A model generated the notes under the pieces. That model worked only from the letters and a program-made list of their open reading frames with translations, searched no databases and was not told where the DNA came from. Of a stretch of DNA of 64,000 bases, positions 35,293 through 43,774 are shown in pieces (positions within the stretch are counted from its first letter, which is position 1; each line of letters begins with the position of its first letter). Made by a program: the position numbers and the translations under genes. Source of the stretch: Arthrobacter sp. StoSoilB19 (GTDB lineage Bacteria; Actinomycetota; Actinomycetes; Actinomycetales; Micrococcaceae); the NCBI RefSeq assembly GCF_019977275.1, contig NZ_AP024650.1:1054001-1118000 (forward strand), written 5' to 3'.

Positions 35293-35849
35293 CGAATGAA
35301 TGCATTCCCTGTGACCAAGGTGGCCATCGGGCTGCTCACCCAGTCAAGTCAACCGAGCAGGTCGCGGTGGCGTCTACCCGCGCTAACGCCATTGAAATTG
35401 GGAAGCCGGTAGGTGTCCAAGCAGTAGCGTTGGCGAAAAGCGTCTCGTCTCACAACTTCCAGACTCAAACCTCGTCAGCCATACGGGGAATACCGGCTAC
35501 ATAGCGAGAATGGTGGCGGTGCCTCCGCCGCCCATAACCTTGATGAGAAGGATGCGATTATCGCTACAGCAATGCTCGTGGCAATCCATGCGCGGGCTGA
35601 GGAGTTGGTAATCAAAGGCGAGGTTGAAGGACGAGTTTTACCAAAGATGGACTGCAGGTTTCGGGGAGTCGTCCGGACCGAAAATATAATACGGACCCGG
35701 GTGAACCGCTCCAGCCTAAATGAAAAAACCCAGCTCCCACAGCAGCGGCTTTCCTTTACAAATTAGTGGGGTTCCGTCCCCTCAAGCGCCGGGGAGATTC
35801 GCCTGAACGTGTGCCCTTTGGAGCACGAGGTTGATTATCCATAACGTCC
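35293..35849. other. Gene-free transition into the low-GC island
   Basis: About 560 bp with only short unconvincing open frames. It marks the change from about 65 % GC on the left to about 45 % GC on the right. I saw no integrase, tRNA, or matching direct repeat that would prove an attachment site. One short palindrome, GAATGCATTC, lies near 35,298. Confidence 0.4.
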
Positions 35850-37709
35850 CTACGCATCATTCTTAGGTAGATGACCCGCCTGAGAATTAGGAAGGTCATT
35901 CGCTCTGCGAATGAATTCCACCAGCTTTTCCATTTGCTCGAGGAGACCGTGAAGCCAGGGTGTGGTTTGCGACCAGTTGCCTACAACAGCGTTGGCTACC
36001 AACGCTTTCCTTAATTTGATAGGCGTGCCAGTGTGCTGGTCATCTCTTAAAGGGTTTACGTACAAGGCCCCTGTCCAGAGAGACTCTGCATTTTTGTGGG
36101 CCTCCTTTACTGCTTTACGGAGCAGATTAACGGGCACATAATTCTCGATTGTGTAACCTTCCGTGATCCATGAATGCCCATGCAGATCCTCCAATAGTGC
36201 GGAAGCAACTTTCTCTTTACTCTCGCCAAGTGAATCGGAGAACTTTTCCTTGTCAGAGTCCATCACAACTACCATGTTGCGATTCAGTCTACGAAGCGAA
36301 ATAAATTCTTCAACGTCACTCTCCGGGTCATCAGTAGATAGGTGATTTAGCACCGACCCCCCATAAAACATAATGACGTAGTGGATGCCTTCAATGAGAT
36401 CACTGTCAAAACACCTCAACCAGTGACTGATGTAGATTCGATCAGACGGACCTTCAACCCATATCACGCAGTTTGCTTGGACTATGTCTGATGCTCGGTA
36501 GCCAAGTTCCGCGCTAATTCTCGACAAATGATGCGGCGTAACAGCAGGCTGTACGACTGTCCCGTCTTGTTCCATGGTGACATGGGATATTGAAGCATTG
36601 TTTTGATCGAGAATATGAGCGGAATGAGTCGCAACAAGATACTGATTCGTAGTCGCTGCACCTGCTAGGTAGGCCAAGAGCCGTCGCTGAAGGAGAGGGT
36701 GAAGGTGCACCTCTGGTTCCTCGATACAGACGAGGCTATTTTCGATGACCGTGGCCGCGGCTGCGAGTATAACCACTTGGTGGATTCCGTCGCCGAGACT
36801 TTCGAGGGGCAAGACTCGTCCATGGCTTTTGAAAAGTATTACATCTTGAGTATGCGGAATGAGAATTTGCGCTTGAGGACTTTCGGTAACAATTCTGACA
36901 AATTCGTTTATCGCGCAAAACTTTGTTAGTAGTTTTGGGTCATGGTCAACTGGGTTCTGCAAGGCGGCCAGTTTCTTGATGAGCCCCAGGCCGCTGTGAG
37001 ATGAAGTGCCGTCCTCTCCGGCCTTCACGCGCCTCGACGACTCAATAAATTCAACGTCGGGGATGTGTTTTAGTATTTCTAAGCTATTGAAGATCCGTTG
37101 CATGTCTACAAAGGGATTATCTTCATGGCTGTGTGGACGCTGTTGAATGGCAGTAAGTATTCCACGAAGGGAGAGGATGCTTCCACGGTCATAGAATGGT
37201 TCTTCGCCAGACTGGTCCTTTTCGAAGTCGCGAAGATATGTATCGGTTGCTCGCTCAAGCTGATCCAAATCAAAGCGCAGGTTTCCTTCTCCCTCGCTGA
37301 GGTAGTCAATCCAACAGAGATCATTGCCCTTTTGCCTGAAGGCCGGCTGCTGTAATAGATGACGGAGAGAGTCGAAGGTTCGCTGTTGATCTTCCTTTTC
37401 GGCGAGTCGGGGTGCTAATTCCAGGAGCGAGGCTTTGTCTGTGTTCAGCCCAATGCTCACCGCAGGCTGTACAGACTTGGGGGTTTTGGGCTTGTCAAGA
37501 TCGGAGAAGTCCGCGAAGGGGTTACCGTCCCTCAGTGCGGGAAGGTAGTGAGACGCAAACCTAAGAATGTTGGATTTTCCCACGTTGTTGGCTCCGACGA
37601 TCAGGTGAACGGAACCCAAAGGGCCAATGCGCTGCGGACCCGGACTCCAAAAACTTCGGTAACCAGTGAAACCAAAACCAGAGACTGCAGAGATTCGCTT
37701 CATTCGCAT
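35850..37709 (-). CDS. OLD-family ATPase/TOPRIM nuclease
   Basis: A 619-residue protein with an ABC-type ATPase head: Walker A GANNVGKSN at residues 39-47, and Walker B LVCIEEPEVHLHPLLQRRL near 330. A TOPRIM nuclease domain follows, with the acidic VIWVEGPSDRIYI near 413 and VVVMDSDKE near 478. OLD proteins cut DNA and act in phage exclusion; GajA of Gabija is a relative. No UvrD partner adjoins this gene, so it looks like a stand-alone class 1 type. The start ATG 37709 has GGGGG upstream. GC content of roughly 45 % differs sharply from the metabolic genes, supporting transfer. Confidence 0.85.
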   Translation of the reverse strand: MRMKRISAVSGFGFTGYRSFWSPGPQRIGPLGSVHLIVGANNVGKSNILRFASHYLPALRDGNPFADFSDLDKPKTPKSVQPAVSIGLNTDKASLLELAPRLAEKEDQQRTFDSLRHLLQQPAFRQKGNDLCWIDYLSEGEGNLRFDLDQLERATDTYLRDFEKDQSGEEPFYDRGSILSLRGILTAIQQRPHSHEDNPFVDMQRIFNSLEILKHIPDVEFIESSRRVKAGEDGTSSHSGLGLIKKLAALQNPVDHDPKLLTKFCAINEFVRIVTESPQAQILIPHTQDVILFKSHGRVLPLESLGDGIHQVVILAAAATVIENSLVCIEEPEVHLHPLLQRRLLAYLAGAATTNQYLVATHSAHILDQNNASISHVTMEQDGTVVQPAVTPHHLSRISAELGYRASDIVQANCVIWVEGPSDRIYISHWLRCFDSDLIEGIHYVIMFYGGSVLNHLSTDDPESDVEEFISLRRLNRNMVVVMDSDKEKFSDSLGESKEKVASALLEDLHGHSWITEGYTIENYVPVNLLRKAVKEAHKNAESLWTGALYVNPLRDDQHTGTPIKLRKALVANAVVGNWSQTTPWLHGLLEQMEKLVEFIRRANDLPNSQAGHLPKNDA

Positions 37710-38527
37710 AATTCTACCCCCATTTCACGAATATATTAAAACCCGCATTGTCGTTGCATTGTCTACCTCGAGGAGTATTACGACTTCATGGGTTTCAAGC
37801 TTCCCGGAGCAGGGAGGCTGATGGTAAATATTCATCTGATCATCCTGATTATGTGACCTCGTTCTCAAAGCTCTCGACCGTCGTGACGATATATGTTTAA
37901 CTCGATGATGCAGGTTAACTTCATCGAAGAGCATTAGGGATTGTAGACTCGTCTGGTGTTGAACATAGGGTTCTTGCTGGGTGGGCATCAATTCCCGACG
38001 ACGATAACCCTATTACGGGCAAACCCAATCTTCTATAAGCGTTCATATCACTGTCGTGTCCTCCGTCAAGTCTGCTGAAACTCGTCAAATGGTATTCGGT
38101 TCCAGAACCGAAGCAGGCATGTAGCGCCAACTGCGCGCAAGGAAAGGAGTGCCCGGTAACTTGAAAGGCATTCGGAACGATGTCGGATGCACTCGCCATG
38201 CAGAATCGTCACGTTACTCGGGAAGAACATGATGTGGACGTATGGGCAATTCCTTTGAAGCGATTGCCGGCCTCTTCACTGGCTTGAGCGCGGCCATACA
38301 GGCCCCTGACAGCAGTACTTATCCTTTACCCCGTGGCCGTCATTCTCATTAATCTGGTGAAGTTCGCGTTTAGGCGCTGCTTGCTGTGACGAACCGGGCG
38401 GACCACCGGTCCGGGATGGATATAGGGCGACACCAATTATCAGCTGACACCGTGCCGTTCGAATGCGAGTCTTTTCTGTTTGCGACCCCGTAAATGGTAC
38501 TCAAAATCTCAGTTGTCAGCAGGCGCG
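37710..38527. other. Low-GC intergenic region of about 820 bp
   Basis: No credible full gene. On the plus strand an ATG at 38242 opens MGNSFEAIAGLFTGLSAAIQ, and a one-base frame change later (38306-38389) gives the hydrophobic LTAVLILYPVAVILINL followed by KFAFRRCLL. This could be a broken small membrane protein, or chance. The promoter of the OLD gene should lie near 37,710-37,800. Confidence 0.35.
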
Positions 38528-39154
38528 CTAAAAGCTTGAGAGCTTTAAGTCGACCGCTTTTAGGCCAGTAAGCACTTCCTGCACCGCTTTTAATTCAGTA
38601 GAAGGGTCTAGATTTCTTAGCGTAAGACTTGGACTTCTATGCACAAAATCACCACGCTCTGATCCCCAGGAACTCATGTGATTCAGCCATGTTTGTTCAA
38701 GGTCATCGGCCAGTATGCCTACCCGAGTGAAGAGCGGTAGGATATCAGCCTCTTTGACTCCATTGTTTGAGCTGAGTTGGTGGCTCAATTCGGCCATTCC
38801 TTTTTCAATGTAGAAGTCAATATCCTGGACGTTATCCAAAGCGGATCCTTTTTTACTCGATGCCGCAACTACCTTGCGCTCACCCGAGTAATAGCCAATA
38901 AGACCAATCACGACGCGACTGGCTTTTTGGTCTGCGTCCCACCGCTTCTTGTGAAGGAGCGCAACTTCCTTCACACGATCTTCGATATAATGCTCGACTT
39001 CTGCATGCGCGAGGATCCTGAAAACCATTGCCCTATCATGGACACGTTGGGGGTAGGATCCGGTAGGATCTAGCTTTCTTGGTAACCATTTCTTTCGAAG
39101 TTCCGAGATTCCTCGAATCAACGATCTGTACCTCTTGGATGTGCCAGTGCTCAT
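38528..39154 (-). CDS. HEPN-domain putative RNase (MAE_28990/RiboL-PSP type)
   Basis: A 208-residue helical protein. Near the C-terminus ERGDFVHRSP contains the HEPN ribonuclease motif R-x4-H (Arg167, His172). The N-terminal part is basic and helical (YRSLIRGISELRKKWLPRKL). HEPN nucleases of this subgroup cut RNA and serve in toxin-antitoxin and defence units. Its ATG overlaps the stop of the DUF262 gene (ATGA at 39151-39154), so the two are made together. No other nuclease motif is present. The family call depends mainly on the motif, overall helicity and partner. Confidence 0.7.
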   Translation of the reverse strand: MSTGTSKRYRSLIRGISELRKKWLPRKLDPTGSYPQRVHDRAMVFRILAHAEVEHYIEDRVKEVALLHKKRWDADQKASRVVIGLIGYYSGERKVVAASSKKGSALDNVQDIDFYIEKGMAELSHQLSSNNGVKEADILPLFTRVGILADDLEQTWLNHMSSWGSERGDFVHRSPSLTLRNLDPSTELKAVQEVLTGLKAVDLKLSSF

Positions 39155-40365
39155 TGACGGTGTTTCTCCATCAGCTGTTCAACGTCATCGAGCGCAGGGA
39201 GTGCGATATCAAGCGTCTGCTCTAGGGTGTGGCCCCATTTTTGAAGACGCGTTAGGGTTGCAGTGAGTGTCTTGGTTGTGGTCTGGATGGAATTATTGAA
39301 ATCGGCGTCAGATGTGTTCAAGTTTTGAAATGCCCGCTCTACGGCTGAAGGCTTTGCGAGAGCTCGTTCCCGCACGTCCGTGGACTTGAAGTAGTACGTC
39401 ATCGTGTCGAAAACAGCTCTATTGAAATTCCGCTGGTAACCATCAGTAGTCCAGCGCCGGAACGCATTCGAACCAAAAATTTCCAATGTGCAACCTATTG
39501 CCGCGTCAAGGGATTTGGCAGATTTCTCGACGTCATCTTTACTGCGAGGCCATTCAATATTCAACTGCAAAGTTGTATCGTCTAGAAAGCGTTTTAGATT
39601 GCCCTGATAATTTTCTAGAAAAAAATCAAAAGCGAAGAATCGTAAGGCGATTTCAACGTCTCGCATTCTAAAATCGGGTCGTTGGATATTAAGGGCTTTC
39701 TTGAGCGGCCTGGAATTGGAGGCATACGCGTCTAGAAACTCGGTAAAAGGCCCCGGTGCTAGTGCTTGACGCAATTCCTGAGGTGAAAGCCCGACACTTC
39801 CGGTGTTTAATCTAAGAAAAATTAAGTTTAGGAAATCCTCATCAGGCCATGAACGAACAACCACAGTGCGGATCGTCTGGTTAAGAAATGAGTTAAGGTC
39901 GTCAAGGAATTGTACTGATTCCTCCAGGTTTGCCAAGCTCATAGACTTAAGCTCCGGTCTGATATCAAGTCCTGTGAGGCGCAGCGGACGAAACTCTTCC
40001 ATGCCGGAATCAAGGCTCGAACTCGAGGCGAATTGTTGTATTGCCAGCAGTCGCTGTTTGCCATCGAGGACAATGTATTGACCTCTGGCATTAGCTTTTT
40101 CGGCTAACACTATTTGCGGAACCGGAAGCTGAAGGATGAGGCTTTCAATGAACCGACTTTTCCTGACCGCATCCCAAGCATCCCGACGTTGAAACTTGGG
40201 TGACAAATCAAAGTTTCCCCGGCGCATCTGACTCAAAATCGTCTCAACAGTCCAGTCCGTCCCCGTAACCACAGCCTGATGACCTTGGGCCAACTTCAGG
40301 TCTGACTCAGCGTCGTAGGCATCGCCCCAGAGTGGCTGGGACTCTTCGTAAGTTTCTTCGCTCAA
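39151..40365 (-). CDS. DUF262-domain protein (ParB/GmrS-like NTPase-type sensor)
   Basis: A 404-residue protein whose first half is a DUF262 domain: PKFQRRDAWDAVRKSRFIES near residue 57 and the DGKQR motif at 101-105 (YIVLDGKQRLLAIQQFA). DUF262 is related to ParB-type nucleotide-binding domains and forms the sensing half of GmrSD type IV restriction enzymes. The usual DUF1524 nuclease half is absent; the C-terminal half is helical and unknown. It starts with TTG at 40363-40365 behind AAGGAAC. The next gene is a HEPN protein with overlapping start and stop, which may supply the effector. The pair diverges from the large helicase operon. Confidence 0.82.
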   Translation of the reverse strand: MSEETYEESQPLWGDAYDAESDLKLAQGHQAVVTGTDWTVETILSQMRRGNFDLSPKFQRRDAWDAVRKSRFIESLILQLPVPQIVLAEKANARGQYIVLDGKQRLLAIQQFASSSSLDSGMEEFRPLRLTGLDIRPELKSMSLANLEESVQFLDDLNSFLNQTIRTVVVRSWPDEDFLNLIFLRLNTGSVGLSPQELRQALAPGPFTEFLDAYASNSRPLKKALNIQRPDFRMRDVEIALRFFAFDFFLENYQGNLKRFLDDTTLQLNIEWPRSKDDVEKSAKSLDAAIGCTLEIFGSNAFRRWTTDGYQRNFNRAVFDTMTYYFKSTDVRERALAKPSAVERAFQNLNTSDADFNNSIQTTTKTLTATLTRLQKWGHTLEQTLDIALPALDDVEQLMEKHRQ

Positions 40366-40562
40366 GACCTGTTCCTTATGGAAGTGATATCGGTGGTTGA
40401 TCCTAATCGACTCTAGCCTCTTGTTTGGTTGCTTAGGGATGCGCAGGCAGCCTTCTGCGCGAGCTCACCGGCCCCTGTCTGAAGCACTCTCGACAGTCCT
40501 GCGCGGCGTTAAGCTGTGGCCATCATGTTGCCCTCGTTCCTGCTGGCAAATAGCCTGGCCCA

Positions 40563-43500
40563 GTGAAGACATCCGATGGGGGACCATCAGTTGAACAATT
40601 GTCGGAGGGGTTATATGAACAGCTCAAAACTGAAAGGCTAATAGCTGGTCTTTCTAAAGTTCCCGAGCTAGAACCGGAATTTGAGTTCATTGAGGACGAA
40701 GACTCTCCAGACATTCTCTCCCGTCACGTCGCAGACGCAGTTCGAAAAGCTCTCGCCGGAGCGAGGCCGACTGACAGGGTGGCTCTGGCAAATCGACTTC
40801 TTCAGGAGCTTCACTACGACGACCTCATCACGGAGGTGCCTTGCCAACTTCATTCTCTTCATACTCCTGACGCATTAAGGCGCGGCCAGCCTCGCCGCCC
40901 CAAGACGAAGCTGAGTGACTCGGCGCTTCTCACCAACAGCAAGGACGAGCCCAACCTCGCCGCGGAACTCAGGGCCGAGATAGAGTCCGCGAACACCGTC
41001 GACCTTCTCTGCGCCTTCGTTCGGTGGACTGGCCTGAGGCTCCTGGAGCCTGCCTTAGAGCAACTCAAGGAGCGCGGCGCCAAGCTCCGAGTCATCACCA
41101 CCACCTACATGGGGGCCACCGAACGCCGAGCCATTGACGAGCTCGTCAATCGGTACGGGGCCGAGGTAAAGATTAGTTACGAAACCCAGGCCACGAGGCT
41201 GCACGCCAAGGCCTGGCTGTTCCGCCGCAACACGGGTTTCGACACCGCCTACGTCGGCAGCTCTAATCTGAGCCAGGCTGCACTCCTGGACGGGCTGGAG
41301 TGGAACGTCCGGCTCAGTTCTGTCGCAACGCCCGCCCTCCTGCAGAAGTTCGAGGTCACCTTCGACAGCTACTGGGAGCAGCGGGCTTTCCAGAGCTACG
41401 ACCCGGAGCGCGACGGCGTAAAGCTGGACGCTGCGTTGGAACGGAACGGCGGCCGTCGCACAGCGGCCCCGGATGCCCCCACTGGGCTGGAGGTTCAGCC
41501 GTTCCTCCACCAGGAGGAGATGCTGGAGGATCTGGAAGCGGAGCGCCTCAAGGGTTTCAACCACAACCTCCTGGTCGCCGCCACCGGCACCGGCAAAACA
41601 GTAATCGCCGCCCTGGACTACAAACGGCTGTCCGAAGCTGCCGGTCGCGATCTCAAACTACTCTTCGTCGCCCACCGCCAAGAAATCTTGAAACAGGCGA
41701 TGCGCACCTACCGTGATGTTATGCAGGACGGAGCCTTCGGTGAGCTCTACGTGGGGGATCACAAGCCGCAGGAGTGGAAGCACATCTTCGCGTCCGTCCA
41801 GTCGCTGTCTTCCCTCGGCATCGAGCAGCTGGAGCCTGACTTCTTCGACGTCGTGGTCATCGATGAGTTCCACCACGCCATGGCGCCTACTTACCGGCGG
41901 CTGCTGGACCATCTGAAACCGCAGCAGCTCCTCGGACTCACGGCGACCCCAGAACGCGGGGACGGCGTTGACGTCGCCAAACAGTTCTTCGACGGGCGTA
42001 CCGCGAGCGAACTAAGGCTGTGGGACGCCCTCGACGCCGACCTGCTGGTCCCGTTCCACTACTTCGGCGTCTCCGATGACGTGGACCTGAGTCAGTTGGA
42101 ATGGAAACGCGGCAACTACGACACCACCCAGCTGAGCGCCCTCTACACCGGAAACGACGCCCGCGCCGCCAAGGTGATTCGCGAACTCCGGGACAAGGCC
42201 ACCAGCACCGATCAGATGCGGGCCATCGGCTTCTGCGTCTCCGTGCAGCACGCCCGCTACATGGCCGAGGTGTTCAACAGGGCTGGCATTGCCGCCGTCG
42301 TCGTCGACGGCACCACTGACAATGCTGACCGCGATGAGGCCCTCCGGCGCCTGGGGCAACGGGAGATCAACTGCATCTTCGCCGTCGACCTCTTCAATGA
42401 AGGCCTGGACCTGCCGCAGGTGGACACCATCCTGCTGCTCCGGCCCACGCAGAGCGCCACGATCTTCCTCCAGCAGCTGGGGCGCGGGCTGCGCCGTGCG
42501 GAGGGCAAGGCGGTGCTGACGGTCCTGGACTTCATCGGCCAACAGCGCCGTGAGTTCCGCTTTGATCTGCGCTACCGGGCGCTGACCGGCTACGGCCGCA
42601 AGGAGCTGGAGAAGGCTGTCGAGGACGAGTTCCCGTACCTGCCCTCCGGCTCGCAAATCGTGCTGGACCGGGTGGCGCAGAAGGTGGTGCTGGACAACAT
42701 CAAGGCACAGCTGCGGTTCAACCGGGCACAGCTGGTCCGGGACATCGCCTCGTACGCCGAGACCGAGCTGGAGGCCTATCTGGAGCGGTCCGGGAACGAG
42801 GTGAAGACGATCTACCGCTCCACCAAGGACTCGTGGACCGGCTACCTCCGCCAGGCAGGACTGATCGAGGGGCTCTCACCCCTGGAGACCGTGCTGCGCG
42901 GGAAGCTCGAGGAGCTGTCGGACGCGGAGGAAAAGAAGCTGCTGGGCCGCATCGCCGCGCTGATTCACGTGGACGATCCGGAACGTGCCGCCGCCTACTC
43001 CATGCTGGTCGCTCCCGACGCGCCCCGCTACGCGGAGCTTGGCATGCGCGAGCAGGGCTTCGCCCGCATGCTCTTTTACACGCTGTGGGATGACGGCGGA
43101 GGATTCAAGACGTACGACGACGGCCTGGACCACCTGCGCCGCTACCAGTTTGTGTGCCGCGAGATCCGCCAGGTTGTGGAGCTGGGAGAGGCGGCATCGA
43201 AACATGCAGCGAAGAGCCTGGGCGCCGGGCTGCAGCACATCCCGCTGCTCTCGCATGCCACCTACCGCCGCGAAGAGGTTCTGGCAGCGTTGCAGTACGG
43301 CTCGCTGGAACAGGGCAAGAACGTCCAGCACCGTGAGGGCGTTGCCTGGTGTCCTGCAACTTCCACAGATGCCTTCTTTGTCACTCTGAACAAGGACGAC
43401 GAGAAGCATTCGGCGACCACGATGTACAAGGACTACGCGCTCAGTCCAGACCTGTTCCACTGGGAGTCGCAGAACGCTACCTCTCCGAGCAGCCCGACCG

Positions 43501-43718
43501 GTCGGCGATACCTCGACCGGGTTTCCCACGGCTCGAAAATTCTGATCTTCACGAGGAACACAGCGGACGACGAGACTGGCCTAACTGTTCCCTACACATG
43601 CTTGGGGCAGGTGGACTACGTGCAGCACGTGGGCGAGAAACCGATCTCGATCACGTGGAAGCTGCACCGGCCGATGCCCGCCGATGTGTATGCCACAGCC
43701 GCTGCCGTTGCGCAGTGA
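40563..43718 (+). CDS. PLD-like nuclease/SF2 helicase/DUF3427 fusion
   Basis: A 1051-residue protein in three parts. A phospholipase-D-like domain has RLHAKAWLFRR (His214, Lys216) and YVGSSNLSQAAL; the Asp of the full HKD motif is not at its usual place. A superfamily 2 helicase follows with ATGTGKTVIAALDY (Lys near 344), VVIDEFHHAMAPTY (near 434), LLGLTATPERGDG (near 459) and QQLGRGLRRAEGKAV. The last 150 residues match DUF3427. GTG at 40563 is the start; homologues also begin near LSEGLYEQLKTERL. The first 300 bp are visibly lower in GC than the rest. It is the first gene of a five-gene operon with gaps of 56 bp or less. Confidence 0.85.
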   Translation: MKTSDGGPSVEQLSEGLYEQLKTERLIAGLSKVPELEPEFEFIEDEDSPDILSRHVADAVRKALAGARPTDRVALANRLLQELHYDDLITEVPCQLHSLHTPDALRRGQPRRPKTKLSDSALLTNSKDEPNLAAELRAEIESANTVDLLCAFVRWTGLRLLEPALEQLKERGAKLRVITTTYMGATERRAIDELVNRYGAEVKISYETQATRLHAKAWLFRRNTGFDTAYVGSSNLSQAALLDGLEWNVRLSSVATPALLQKFEVTFDSYWEQRAFQSYDPERDGVKLDAALERNGGRRTAAPDAPTGLEVQPFLHQEEMLEDLEAERLKGFNHNLLVAATGTGKTVIAALDYKRLSEAAGRDLKLLFVAHRQEILKQAMRTYRDVMQDGAFGELYVGDHKPQEWKHIFASVQSLSSLGIEQLEPDFFDVVVIDEFHHAMAPTYRRLLDHLKPQQLLGLTATPERGDGVDVAKQFFDGRTASELRLWDALDADLLVPFHYFGVSDDVDLSQLEWKRGNYDTTQLSALYTGNDARAAKVIRELRDKATSTDQMRAIGFCVSVQHARYMAEVFNRAGIAAVVVDGTTDNADRDEALRRLGQREINCIFAVDLFNEGLDLPQVDTILLLRPTQSATIFLQQLGRGLRRAEGKAVLTVLDFIGQQRREFRFDLRYRALTGYGRKELEKAVEDEFPYLPSGSQIVLDRVAQKVVLDNIKAQLRFNRAQLVRDIASYAETELEAYLERSGNEVKTIYRSTKDSWTGYLRQAGLIEGLSPLETVLRGKLEELSDAEEKKLLGRIAALIHVDDPERAAAYSMLVAPDAPRYAELGMREQGFARMLFYTLWDDGGGFKTYDDGLDHLRRYQFVCREIRQVVELGEAASKHAAKSLGAGLQHIPLLSHATYRREEVLAALQYGSLEQGKNVQHREGVAWCPATSTDAFFVTLNKDDEKHSATTMYKDYALSPDLFHWESQNATSPSSPTGRRYLDRVSHGSKILIFTRNTADDETGLTVPYTCLGQVDYVQHVGEKPISITWKLHRPMPADVYATAAAVAQ

Positions 43719-43774
43719 GTGAAAACGCGGGGGACATGGCCCGCTTTGTTCCCTTCGCACATGTAGATGGTTAG

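Noticed and set aside
35572..35766. Short plus-strand open frame in the transition before the OLD gene
   Set aside because: No ribosome site, no recognisable family and low-complexity composition. It stands in gene-free DNA and is probably chance.
35850..37709. Gabija system (GajA plus UvrD-type GajB)
   Set aside because: The OLD-type gene has no UvrD-type gene next to it. The UvrD proteins in the window belong to another operon over 20 kb away.
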